From the NCBI GenBank assembly GCA_037954235.1, contig JBBMOA010000001.1, positions 18,742,643-18,806,642 on the forward strand: DNA of 64,000 nt, read 5' to 3'. The position numbers and the translations under genes are program-made. This document shows, in pieces, positions 1 to 14,100 of the stretch. A model generated the notes under the pieces. That model saw only the letters and a program-made list of their open reading frames with translations. It had not been told where the DNA came from and ran no database searches. The stretch's first letter is position 1, and each line of letters opens with the position of its first letter. This DNA is from Aulostomus chinensis (taxonomy: Eukaryota > Chordata > Actinopteri > Syngnathiformes > Aulostomidae).

Positions 1-3000
1 AGTGATGCTGACAGTCATGTGGTTTGAGTTGCGAGTAAATAAAAAATGATGCTGACAGTGATTTCGTAAGAATTGCTATTGAACTCAAAACGATGCTAAC
101 AGTAATGTAGTGATAGTTGCTAATAAACTCAGTGATGCTTACAGTAACGTAGTAAGAGTTTCGAACAACCTCAAAGTGATGCTGACAGTCATGTAGGAAG
201 AGTTGCTACGAACCTCAAAATAATGCGACAGTGATGTCAGAAGAATTGCTAAAGATCTCAAAATGATGCGACAGTGATTTAGTAAGAATTGCCAATGATC
301 TCAAAATGATGCTAACAGTAATGGAGTGAACATTTCGAACAACCTCAAAGTGATGCTGACAGTCATGTAGTAAGAGTTGCTACGAACCTAAAAAATAATG
401 CGAAAGTGATTTCAGAAGAATTGCTAATGATCTCAAAATGATGCTACAGTGATTTAGTATGAATTGCTTATGATCTCAAAATGATGCTACAGTGATTTAG
501 TAAGAATTGCTAATGAACTCAAAATGATGCTAACATTAATGGAGTGAAAGTTTCGAATAACCTCAAAGTGATGCTGACAGACATGTAGTAAGAGTTAATA
601 CGAACCTCAAAATATTGCGACAGGGATGTCGGAAGAATTGCTAATGAACTCAAGATGATGCTAACAGTAATGTAGCGATAGTTGCTAAAAAACTCAGTGA
701 TGCTTACAGTTATGTAGTAAGAGTTTCGAACAACCTCAACGTGATGCTGACAGTCATGTAGAAAGAGTTGCTAATGAACTCAATTTAATGCTACTGTGAT
801 GTCGTAAGAATTGCTAATGAACTCAAAATGATGCTAACAGTAATGGAATGAAAGTTTCGAATAACCTCAAAGTGATGCTGACAGTCATGTAGTAAGAGTT
901 GCTACGAACCTCAAAATAATGCGACAGTAATGTAGTAAAAGTTGCTACGAACCTCAAAATATTGCGACAGTGATGTCAGAAGATTTGCTAATGAACTCAA
1001 AATGATGCTAACAGTAATGTCGTGATAGTTGCTAATCAACTCAGTGATGCTTACAGTAATGTACTAAGTGTTTCGAACAACCTCAAAGTGATGCTGACAG
1101 TCATGCAGTAAGAGTTGCTACGAACCTCAAAATAATGCGACAGTGGTGTAAGAAAAATTGCTAAAGATCTCAAAATGATGCGACAGTAATTTAGTAAGAA
1201 TTGCCAATGATCTCAAAATGATGCTAACAGTAATGGAGTTAACATTTCGAACAACCTCAAAGTGATGCTAACAGTGATGTAGTAAGAGTTGCTACGAACC
1301 TAAAAAATAATGCGACAGTGATGTCAGAAGAATTGCTTATGATCTCAAAATGATGCTACAGTGATTTAGTAAGAATTGCTAATGAACTCAAAATGATGCA
1401 AACATTAATGGAGTGAAAGTTTCGAATAACCTCAATGTGATGCTGACAGACATGTAGTAAGAGTTAATACGAACCTTAAAATATTACGACAGTGATGTCG
1501 GAAGAATTGCTAATGATCTCAAAATGATGCGACAGTGATCTCGGCAGAATTGCTAATGAACTCAAAATGATGCGAAGAGTAATGTAGTGATAGTTGCTAA
1601 TTAACTCAGTGATGCTTACAGTCATGTAGTAAGTGTTTCGAACAACCTCAAAGTGATGCTGACAGTCATGTAGTAAGAGTTGCTACGAACCTCAAAATAA
1701 TGCGACAGTGATGTCAGAAGAATTGCAAAAGATCTCAAAATGATGCGACAGTGATTTCGTAAGAATTGCTAATGAACTCAAAATGATGCTAACATTAATG
1801 GAGTGAACGTTTCGAATAACTTCAAAGTGATGCTGACAGTCATGTAGTAAGAGTTTCTACGAACCTCAAAATAATGCAACAGTAATGTAGTAAGAGTCAC
1901 GAAAAACTTCAAAGTGATGCTGAATGTAATGTAGTAAGAGTTGCTACGAACCTCAAAATAATGCGACAGTGATGTCAGAAGAATTGGTAATGATCTCAAA
2001 ATGATTCGACAGTGATGTAGTAAGAATTGCTAATGAACTCAAAATGATGCTAACATTAATGGAGTGAAAGTTTCGAACAACCTCAAAGTGATGCTGACAG
2101 TCATGTAGTAAGAGTTGCTACGAACCTATAAAATAATGCGACAGTGATGTCAGAAGAATTGCTAATGATCTCAAAATGATGCTACAGTGAGTTAGTAAGA
2201 ATTGCTAATGATCTCAAAATGATGCTACAGTGATTTAGAAAGAATTGCTAATGAACTCAAAATGATGCTAAAATTAGTGGGGTGAAAGTTTCGAATAACC
2301 TCAAAGTGATACTGACAGTCATGTAGTAAGAGGTAATACGAACCTCAAAATATTGCGACAGTGATGTCGGAAGAATTGCTAAAGATCTCAAAATGATGCG
2401 ACAGTGATGTAGTAAGAATTGCGAATGAACTCAAGATGATGCTCAAAGTAATGGAGTGAAAGTTTCGAATAACCTCAAAGTGATGCTGACAGTCATGTGG
2501 TTTGAGTTGCGAGTAAATAAAAAATGATGCTGACAGTGATGTCGTAAGAATTGCTATTGATCTCAAAACGATGCTAACAGTAATGTAGTGATAGTTGCTA
2601 ATCAACTCAGTGGTGCTTACAGTAATGTAGTTGGAGTTTCGAACAACCTCAAAGTGATGCTGACAGTCATGTAGTAAGAGTTGCTACGAACCTCAAAAAA
2701 ATGCGACAGTGATGTCAGAAGAATTGCTAATGTTCTCAAAATGATGCTACAGTGATTTAGTAAGAATTGCTAATGAACTCAAAATGATGCTAACAGTGAT
2801 GGAGTGAAAGTTTCGAATAAGCTCAAAGTGATGCTGACAGTCATGTAGTAAGAGTTGCTACGAACCTCAAAATAATGCGACAGTAATGTAGTAAAAGTTG
2901 CTACGAACCTCAAAATATTGCGACAGCGATGTCGTAAGAATTGCTAATGATCTCAAAATGATGCTAACAGTAATGTAGTGATAGTTGCTAATCAACAAAG

Positions 3001-5189
3001 TGATGCTTACAGTAATGTACTCAGTGTTTCGAACAACCTCAAAGTGATGCTGACAGTCATGTAGTAAGAGTTTCTACGTACCTCAAAATAATGCAACAGT
3101 GATGTCGGAAGAATTGCTAATGATCTCAAAATGATGCGACAATGATGTAGTAAGAATTGCTAATGATTTCAAAATGATGCGACAGTGATGTCGGAAGAAT
3201 TGCTAATGAACTCAAAATGATGCTAACAGTAATGTAGTGATAGTTGCTAATTAACTCAGTGATGCTTACAGTCATGTAGTAAGTGTTTCGAACAACCTCA
3301 AAGTGATGCTGACAGTCATGTAGTAAGAGTTGCTACGAACCTCAAAATAATGCGACAGTGATGTCAGAAGAATTGCAAAAGATCTCAAAATGATGCGACA
3401 GTGATTTCGTAAGAATTGCTAATGAACTCAAAATGATGCTAACATTAATGGAGTGAACGTTTCGAATAACTTCAAAGTGATGCTGACAGTCATGTAGTAA
3501 GAGTTTCTACGAACCTCAAAATAATGCGACAGTGATGTCGGAAGAATTGCTAATGATCTCAAAATGATGCGACAGTGATGTAGTAAGAATTGCTAATGAA
3601 CTCAAAATGATGCCAACAGTAATGGAGTGAAAGTTTCGAATAACCTCATAGTGATGCTGACAGTCATGTAGTAAGTGTTGCAACGAACCTCAAAATAATG
3701 CGACAGTAATGTAGTAAAAGTTGCTACGAACCTCAAAATAATGTTACAGTGATGTCGGAAGAATTGCTAATGATCTCAAAATGATTCGACAGTGATGTAG
3801 TAAGAATTGCTAATGAAATCAAAATGATGCTAACATTAATGGAGTGAACGTTTCGAATAACTTCAAAGTGATGCTGACAGTCATGTAGTAAGAGTTTCTA
3901 CGAACCTCAAAATAATGCGAAAGTGATGTCGGAAGAATTGCTAATGATCTCAAAATGATGCGACAGTGATGTAGTTAGAATTGCTAATGAACTCAAAATG
4001 ATGCCAACAGTAATGGAGTGAAAGTTTCGAATAACCTCAAAGTGATGCTGACAGTCATGTAGTAAGTGTTGCAACGAACCTCAAAATAATGCGACAGTAA
4101 TGTAGTAAAAGTTGCTACGAACCTCAAAATAATGTTACAGTGATGTCAGAAGAATTGCTAATGATCTCAAAATGATACGACAGTGATGTAGTAAGAATTG
4201 CTAATGAACTCAAAATGATGCTAACAGTAATGGAGTGAACGTTTCGAACAACCTCAAAGTGATGCTGACATTAATGTAGTAAGAGTTGCTACGAACCTCA
4301 AAAAAATTCGACAGTGATGTCAGAAGAATTGCTAAAGATCTCAAAATGATGCAACAGTTATGTAGTAAGAATTGCTCATGAACTCAAAAGGGTGCTAACA
4401 GTAATGGAGTGAAAGTTTCGAATCACCTCAAAGTCATGCTGACAGTCATGTGGTTTGAGTTGCGAGTAAATAAAAAATGATGCAAACAGTGATGTCGTAA
4501 GAATTGCTATTGAACTCAAAATGATGCTACAGTGATTTAGTAAGAATTGCAAATGATCTCAAAATGATGCTACAGTGATTTAGTAAGAATTGCTAATGAA
4601 CTCAAAATGATGCTAACATTAATGGAGTGAAAGTTTCGAATAACCTCAAAGTGATGCTGACAGACATGTAGTAAGAGTTAATACGAACCTCAAAATATTG
4701 CGACAGGGATGTCGGAAGAATTGCTAATGAACTCAAGATGATGCTAACAGTAATGTAGCGATAGTTGCTAAAAAACTCAGTGATGCTTACAGTTATGTAG
4801 TAAGAGTTTCGAACAACCTCAAAGTGATGCTGACAGTCATGTAGAAAGAGTTGCTAATGAACTCAATTTAATGCTACTGTGATGTCGTAAGAATTGCTAA
4901 TGAACTCAAAATGATGCTAACAGTAATGGAATGAAAGTTTCGAATAACCTCAAAGTGATGCTGACAGTCATGTAGTAAGAGTTGCTACGAACCTCAAAAT
5001 AATGCGACAGTAATGTAGTAAAAGTTGCTACGAACCTCAAAATATTGCGACAGTGATGTCGGAAGATTTGCTAATGAACTCAAAATGATGCTAACAGTAA
5101 TGTCGTGATAGTTGCTAATCAACTCAGTGATGCTTACAGTAATGTACTAAGTGTTTCGAACAACCTCAAAGTGATGCTGACAGTCATGT
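1..5189 (-). repeat. Satellite family B, ~43-bp monomers, reversed orientation
   Basis: Continuous tandem array. On the + strand it reads as the reverse complement of the AGCAACTC-type monomer, with recurring blocks such as GAATTGCTAATGA, CAGTCATGTAGTAAGAG and GAACCTCAAAATAATGCGAC about every 43 bp. Several monomer types alternate in a loose fixed order. Rare variants mark internal duplications: an unusual monomer containing GTTGCGAGTAAATAAAAAATG's first part (GTTGCGAGTAAATAAA) occurs near 28, 2505 and 4457, and a ~570-bp block from about 531 recurs 4083 bp later. The open frames inside only reflect the monomer's lack of stops in some frames. No gene seen. Confidence 0.95.
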
Positions 5190-8100
5190 CTCATTACATC
5201 ACTGTGGCATCATTTCTTAGGTTAGTAGCAACTCTCATTACATCACTGTCAGCATCATTTTGAGGTTTTTAGCAACTCTTACTGCATCACTGGAGCATCA
5301 TTTTTTAGGTTAGTAGCAACTCTCACCACATCACTGTGGCATCATTTTAAGGTTTTAAGCAACTCTTACTTCATCACTGGAGCATCATTTTGAGATTTGA
5401 AGCAACTCTCACCACATCACTTTCGCATCATTTCTTAGATTAGTAGCAACTCTAACTACATCACTGCAGCATCATTTTGAGGTTTTTAGCATCTCTTCCT
5501 ACATCACTGTAGCATCATTTTGAGGATAGTAGCAAATCTCACTTCATGACTGTCAGCATCATTTTGAGGTTCGTAGCAACTCTTACTACATCACTGGAGC
5601 ATCATTTTTAGTTTTTTGAAACTATTACCACATCCTTGTCACATCATTTTGAGATTTTTAGCAACTCTCACGACATCACTGTAGCATCGTTTGGAGGATA
5701 GTAGCAACTCTCACTACATGACTGTCAGCATCATTTTTAAAGGTTTTAAGCAACTCTTATTGCATCACTGGAGCATCATTTTGAGGTTTTTAGTCAACCG
5801 AATACATTACTGTAGCATCATTTTGAGGATCGTAGCAACTCTCACTACATCACTGTAGCATCATTTTGAGGTTTTTAGCAACCTAATACATTACTGTAGC
5901 ATCATTTTGAGGATCGTAGCAACTCTCACTACATCACTGTAGAATCATTTTGAGGTTCGTAGCAACTCTCACGACATTACTGTAGCATCATTTTGAGGTT
6001 CGTAGCAACTCTCACCATATCACTGTAGCATCATTTCTTAAGTAAGTAGCAACTCTCATTACATCACTTTGGCATGATTTTGAAATTACTATCAACTCTC
6101 ACCACATCACTGTAGCATCATTTTGAGGTTCCTAACAACTCTCACTACATGACTGTCAGCATCATTTTGAGGTTTTAAGCAACTCTTACTGCATCACTGG
6201 AGCATCATTTTGAGGTCCGTAGCAAGTATCACTACATCACTGTAGCATCATTTGAGATTTTAAGCAACTGTCACTACATCACTGTAGCATCATTTGGAGG
6301 ATAGAAGCAACTCTCACCACATCACTGGAGCATCATTTTGAGGTTCGTAGCAACTCTCACTACATTACTGTCAGCATCATTTTGAGGTCTTTAGCAACTC
6401 TTACCACATCACTGTCGCATCATTTTGAGATTTTAAGAAACTCTCACCACATCACTGTAGCATCATTTTGAGGTTTTAAGCAACTCTTACTGCATCACTG
6501 GAGCATCATTTTCAGGTCCGTAGCAACTCTCACTACATCACTGTAGCATCATTTTGAGGTTTTAAGCAACTCTCACCACATTACTGTAGCATCATTTTGA
6601 GGTCCGTAGCAACTCTCACGACATGACTGTCACCATCATTTTGAGGTGTGTAGCAACTCTCACTTCATCACTTTCAGCATCATTTTGAGGATAGTTGCAA
6701 CTCTCACGACATCACTGTCAGCATCATTTTTAGGTTAGTAGCAACTCTCACGACATCACTCTTGCATCATTTTGAGGTCGGTAACAACTCTCACCACATC
6801 ACTGTAGCATCATTTCTTAGGTACATAGCAACTTTCACAACATCACTTTAGCATCATTTTGAGATTAGTAGCAACTCTCACCACATCACTCTAGCATCAT
6901 TTTGAGGTCGGTAACAACTCTCACCACATCACTGTTGCATCATTTCTTAGGTACATAGCAACTCTCACAACATCACTTTAGCATCATTTTGAGATTAGTA
7001 GCAACTATCACTACATCACAGTGGCATCATTTCTTAGGTTTGTAGCAACTGTCATTACATCACTGTAGCATCATTTTGAGGTTCGAAGAAACTCTCACGA
7101 CATCACTGTCAGCATCATTTAAAGGTTAGCAGCAAGTCTCACTACATGACTGTCACCATCATTTTGAGGTTAGTAGCAACTCTCACCACATCACTTTAGC
7201 ATCATTTCTTAGGTTAGTAGCAACTCTCATTACATCACTTTAGCATCATTTTGAGATTAGTAGCAACTCTCATTACATCACTGTGGCATCATTTCTTAGG
7301 TTAGTAGCAACTCTCATTACATCACTGTCAGCATCATTTTGAGGTTTTTAGCAACTCTCACTACATGACTGTAGCATCATTTTTTAGGTTAGTAGCAACT
7401 CTCACCACATCACTGTGGCATCATTTTAAGGTTTTAAGCAACTCTTATTTCATCACTGGAGCATCATTTTGAGATTTGAAGCAACTCTCACCACATCACT
7501 TTAGCATCATTTCTTAGATTAGTAGCAACTCTAACTACATCACTGCAGCATCATTTTGAGGTTTTTAGCATCTCTTCCTACATCACTGTAGCATCATTTT
7601 GAGGATAGTAGCAAATCTCACTTAATTACTGTTATCATCATTTTGAGGTTCGTAGCAACTCTTACTACATCACTGGAGCATCATTTTTAGTTTTTTGAAA
7701 CTATTACCACATCCTTGTCACATCATTTTGAGATTTTTAGCAACTCTCACGACATCACTGTAGCATCGTTTGGAGGATAGTAGCAACTCTCACTACATGA
7801 CTGTCAGCATCATTTTTAAAGGTTTTAAGCAACTCTTACTGCATCACTGGAGCATCATTTTGAGGTTTTTAGTCAACCGAATACATTACTGTAGCATCAT
7901 TTTGAGGATCGTAGCAACTCTCACTACATCACTGTAGAATCATTTTGAGGTTCGTAGCAACTCTCACCACATCACTGTAGCATCATTTCTTAAGTAAGTA
8001 GCAACTCTCATTACATCACTTTGGCATGATTTTGAAATTACTATCAACTCTCACCACATCACTGTAGCATCATTTTGAGGTTCCTAACAACTCTCACTAC

Positions 8101-11100
8101 ATGACTGTCAGCATCATTTTGAGGTTTGAAGCAACTCTTACTGCATCACTGGAGCATCATTTTGAGGTCCGTAGCAACTATCACTACATCACTGTAGCAT
8201 CATTTGAGATTTTAAGCAACTGTCACTACATCACTGTAGCATCATTTGGAGGATAGTAGCAACTCTCACCATATCAGTGTCGCATCATTTTAAGATTTTA
8301 AGAAACTCTCACCACATCACTGTAGCATCATTTTGAGATATGAAGCAACTCTCACTACATCACTTTAGCATCATTTGTTCGATGAGTAGCAACTCTCACT
8401 GTATCACTGTAGCATCATTTTGAGGGTCGTAGCAACTCTCACTACATTACTGACAGCATCATTTTGATTTTTTTTTTCAACTCTCACCACATCACTTTAG
8501 CATCATTTTGAGATTTTTAGCAACTCTTTCCACATTACTTTCGCATCATTTTGAGGTTTGGAGCAACTCTCACTACATTACTGGTGCATCATTTTGAGGT
8601 TCGTGGCAACTCTCACTACATCACTGTAGCATCATTTTGAGGATTTTAGCAACTCTCACCACATCACTTTAGCATCATTTTGAGATTTTTAGCAACACTT
8701 ACAACATTACTCTAGCATTTTTGAGGTTCGTAGCAAGTCTCACTTCATTACTTACAGCATCATTTTGAGATTTTTAGCAACTCTCATCACATCACTTTAG
8801 CATCATTTTGAGGATAGTAGCAACTCTCACTACATGACTGTCAGCATCATTTTAAGGTTTTAAGCAACTCTTACTACATCACTGGAGCATCATTTTGACG
8901 TTCGTAGCAACTCTCACTACATCACTGTAGCATCATTTTGAGGTTTTAGCAACCTAATACATTACTGTAGCATCATTTTGAGGATCGTAGCAACTCTCAC
9001 TACATCACTGTTGCGTCATTTGAGATTTTAAGCAACTCTCACTACATCACTGTAGCATCATTTGGAGGATAGTAGCAACTCTCACCACATCACTGGAGCA
9101 TCATTTTGAGGTTCGTAGCAACTCTCACTATATCACTTTAGCATCATTTTGAGATTTTTAGCAACTCTCACCACATTACTTTCAGCATCATTTTGAGGTC
9201 TTTCGCAACTCTTACCACATCACTGTCGCATCATTTTGAGATTTTAAGAAACTCTCACCACATCACTGTAGCATCATTTTGAGGTTTTAAGCAACTCTTA
9301 CTGCATCACTGGAGCATCATTTTCAGGTCCATAGCAACTCTCACTACATCACTGTAGCATCATTTTGAGGTTTTAAGCAACTCTCACCACATTACTGTAG
9401 CATCATTTTGAGGTTCGTAGCAACTCTCACTACATGACTGTCACCATCATTTTGAGGTTTGTAGCAACTCTCACTTCATCACTTTCAGCATCATTTTGAG
9501 GATAGTAGCAACTCTCACGACATCACTGTAAGCATCATTTCTAGGTTAGTAGCAACTCTCACGACATCACTCTTGCATCATTTTGAGGTCGGTAACAACT
9601 CTCACCACATCACTGTAGCATCATTTCTTAGGTACATAGCAACTTTCACAACATCACTTTAGCATCATTTTGAGATTAGTAGCAACTCTCACCACATCAC
9701 TCTAGCATCATTTTGAGGTTGGTAACAATTCTCACCACATCACTGTAGCATCATTTCTTAGGTACATAGCAACTCTCACAACATCACTTTAGCATCATTT
9801 TGAGATTAGTAGCAACTATCACTACATCACAGTGGCATCATTTCTTAGGTTTGTAGCAACTCTCATTACATCACTGTAGCATCATTTTGAGGTTCGTAGA
9901 AACTCTCACGACATCACTTTCAGCATCATTTTGAGATTTGTAGCAACTCTCACCATATTACTTTAGCATCATTTTGAGATTTTTAGCAACTCTCACCACA
10001 TCACTTTAGCAACATTTTGAGATTTTTAGCAACTCTTTCCACATTACTTTCGCATCATTTTGAGGTTTGGAGCAACTCTCACTACATTACTGGTGCATCA
10101 TTTTGAGGTTCGTGGCAACTCTCACTACATCACTGTAGCATCATTTTGAGGATTTTAGCAACTCTCACCACATCACTTTAGCATCATTTTGAGATTTTTA
10201 GCAACACTTACAACATTACTCTAGCATTTTTGAGGTTCATAGCAAGTCTCACTTCATTACTTACAGCATCATTTTGAGATTTTTAGCAACTCTCATCACA
10301 TCACTTTAGCATCATTTTGAGGATAGTAGCAACTCTCACTACATGACTGTCAGCATCATTTTAAGGTTTTAAGCAACTCTTACTACATCACTGGAGCATC
10401 ATTTTGACGTTCGTAGCAACTCTCACTACATCACTGTAGCATCATTTTGAGGTTTTAGCAACCTAATACATTACTGTAGCATCATTTTGAGGATCGTAGC
10501 AACTCTCACTACATCACTGTTGCGTCATTTGAGATTTTAAGCAACTCTCACTACATCACTGTAGCATCATTTGGAGGATAGTAGCAACTCTCACCACATC
10601 ACTGGAGCATCATTTTGAGGTTCGTAGCAACTCTCACTATATCACTTTAGCATCATTTTGAGATTTTTAGCAACTCTCACCACATTACTGTCAGCATCAT
10701 TTTGAGGTCTTTCGCAACTCTTACCACATCACTGTCGCATCATTTTGAGATTTTAAGAAACTCTCACCACATCACTGTAGCATCATTTTGAGGTTTTAAG
10801 CAACTCTTACTGCATCACTGGAGCATCATTTTCAGGTCCATAGCAACTCTCACTACATCACTGTAGCATCATTTTGAGGTTTTAAGCAACTCTCACCACA
10901 TTACTGTAGCATCATTTTGAAGTTCGTAGCAACTCTCACTACATGACTGTCACCATCATTTTGAGGTTTGTAGCAACTCTCACTTCATCACTTTCAGCAT
11001 CATTTTGAGGATAGTAGCAACTCTCACGACATCACTGTAAGCATCATTTCTAGGTTAGTAGCAACTCTCACGACATCACTCTTGCATCATTTTGAGGTCG

Positions 11101-14100
11101 GTAACAACTCTCACCACATCACTGTAGCATCATTTCTTAGGTACATAGCAACTTTCACAACATCACTTTAGCATCATTTTGAGATTAGTAGCAACTCTCA
11201 CCACATCACTCTAGCATCATTTTGAGGTTGGTAACAATTCTCACCACATTACTGTAGCATCATTTCTTAGGTACATAGCAACTCTCACAACATCACTTTA
11301 GCATCATTTTGAGATTAGTAGCAACTATCACTACATCACAGTGGCATCATTTCTTAGGTTTGTAGCAACTCTCATTACATCACTGTAGCATCATTTTGAG
11401 GTTCGTAGAAACTCTCACGACATCACTTTCAGCATCATTTTGAGATTAGTAGCAACTCTCACCATATTACTTTAGCATCATTTTGAGGATAGTAGCAACT
11501 CTCACGACATTACTGGAGCCTCATTTTGAGATTAGTAGCAACTCTCACCCCATCACTGTGGCATCATTTCTTAGGTTAGTAGCAACTCTCATTACATCAC
11601 TGTCAGCATCATTTTGAGGTTTTTAGCAACTCTCAACACATCACTTTAGCATCATTTCTTAGATTAGTAGCAACTCTCACTACATCACTGCAGCATCATT
11701 TTGAGGTTTTTAGCATCTCTTCCTACATCACTGTAGCATCATTTTGAGGATAGTAGCAAATCTCACTTCATGACTGTCAGCATCATTTTGAGGTTCGTAG
11801 CAACTCTTACTACATCACTGGAGCATCACATTGAGTTTTTTGAAACTATTACCACATCACTGTCACATCATTTTGAGATTTTTAGCAACTCTCACGACAT
11901 CACTATAGCATCATTTTGAGGATAGTAGCAACTCTCACTACATGACTGTCAGCATCATTTTTAAAGGTTTTAAGCAACTCTTACTGCATCACTGGAGCAT
12001 CATTTTGAGGTTTTTAGTCAACCGAATACATTACTGTAGCATCATTTTGAGGATCGTAGCAACTCTCATTACATCACTTTGGCATGATTTTGAAATTACT
12101 ATCAACTCTCACTACATTACTGTCAGCATCATTTTGAGGTTTTAAGCAACTCTTACTGCATCACTGGAGCATCATTTTGAGGTCCGTAGCAACTCTCACT
12201 ACATCACTGTAGCATCATTTGAGATTTTAAGCAACTCTCACTACATCACTGTAGCATCATTTGAGATTTTAAGCAACTCTCACCACATCACTGGAGCATC
12301 ATTTTGAGGTTCGTAGCAACTCTTACCACATTACTGTCAGCATCATTTTGAGGTCTTTAGCAACTCTTACCACATCACTGTCGCATCATTTTGAGATTTT
12401 AAGAAACTCTCACCACATCACTGTAGCATCATTTTGAGATTTGAAGCAACTCTCACTACATCACTTTAGCATCATTTCTTCGATGAGTAGCAACTCTCAC
12501 TGTATCACTGTAGCATCATTTTGAGGTTTTTAGCAACTCTCACTACATCACTGTAGCATCATTTTGAGGGTCGTAGCAACTCACTACATTACTGACAGCA
12601 TCATTTTGATTTTTTTTTTCAACTCTCACCACATCACTTTAGCATCATTTTGAGATTTTTAGCAACTCTTACCACATTACTGGTGCATCATTTTGAGGTT
12701 CGTGGCAACTCTCACTACATCACTGTAGCATCATTTTGAGGATTTTAGCAACTCTCACCACATCACTTTAGCATCATTTTGAGTTTTTTAGCAACACTTA
12801 CAACATTACTGTAGCATTATTGAGGTTCATAACAAGTCTCACTTCATTACTTACAGCATCATTTTGAGATTTTTAGCAACTCTTACCACATCACTGGAGC
12901 ATCATTTTGACGTTCGTAGCAACTCTCACTACATCACTGTAGCATCATTTTGAGGTTTTAGCAACCTAATACATTACTGTAGCATCATTTTGAGGATCGT
13001 AGCAACTCTCTCTACATCACTGTTGCATCATTTGAGATTTTAAGCAACTCTCACTACATCACTGTAGCATCATTTGGAGGATAGTAGCAACTCTCACCAC
13101 ATCACTGGAGCATCATTTTGAGGTTCGTAGCAACTCTCACTATATCACTTTAGCATCATTTTGAGATTTTTAGCAACTCTCACCACATTACTGTCAGCAT
13201 CATTTTGAGGTCTTTCGCAACTCTTACTACATCACTGTCGCATTATTTTGAGATTTTAAGAAACTCTCACCACATCACTGTAGAATCATTTTGAGGTTTT
13301 AAGCAACTCTTACTGCATCACTGGAGCATCATTTTCAGGTCCGTAGCAACCCTCACTACATCACTGTAGCATCATTTTGAGGTTTTAAGCAACTCTCACC
13401 ACATTACTGTTGCATCATTTTGAGCTTCGTAGCAACTCTCACTACATTACTGTAGCATCATTTTGAGGTTCGTGGCAACTCTCACTACATCCTGTAGCAT
13501 CATTTTCAGGAGTTTAGCAACTCTCCCCACATCACTTCAGCATCATTTTTAGATTTTTAGTAACTCCTACTACATTACTGTAGCATCATTTTGAGGTTCG
13601 TAGCAACTCTCACTACATTACTGACAGCATCATTTGAGGTTTTGAGCAACTCTCATCACATCACTTTCGCATCATTATGAAATTTTTAGCAATTCTCACC
13701 ACATCACTGTAGCATCATTTTGAGGATAGTAGCAAATCTCACTTCATGACTGTCAGCATCATTTTGAGGTTCGTAGCAACTCTGACTACATCACTGGAGC
13801 ATCATTTTGAGATTTTAAGCAACTCTCACTACATCATTGTAGCATCATTTGAAGGATAGTAGCAACTCTCACCACATCACTGTCGCATCATTTTGAGATT
13901 TTAAGCAACTCTCACTACATGACTGTCAGCATCATTTTAAGGTTTTAAGCAACTCTTACTGCATCACTTTAGCATCATTTTGAGATTAGTAGCAACTCTC
14001 ACCCCATCACTGTGGCATCATTTCTTAGGTTAGTAGCAACTCTCATTACATCACTGTCAGCATCATTTTGAGGTTTTTAGCAACTCTCACTACATGACTG

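Noticed and set aside
1778..2605. Hydrophobic, Ile/Ser/Thr-rich open frames in the satellite (also at 11942, 19163, 19684, 41453, 44226, 48370, 55914, 57955, 58931 and 60365)
   Set aside because: They translate the 43-bp monomer over and over (TTSLSHYFEVRSNSYYITVS-type), change frame with monomer length, and occur in both orientations. Membrane-like look is compositional.
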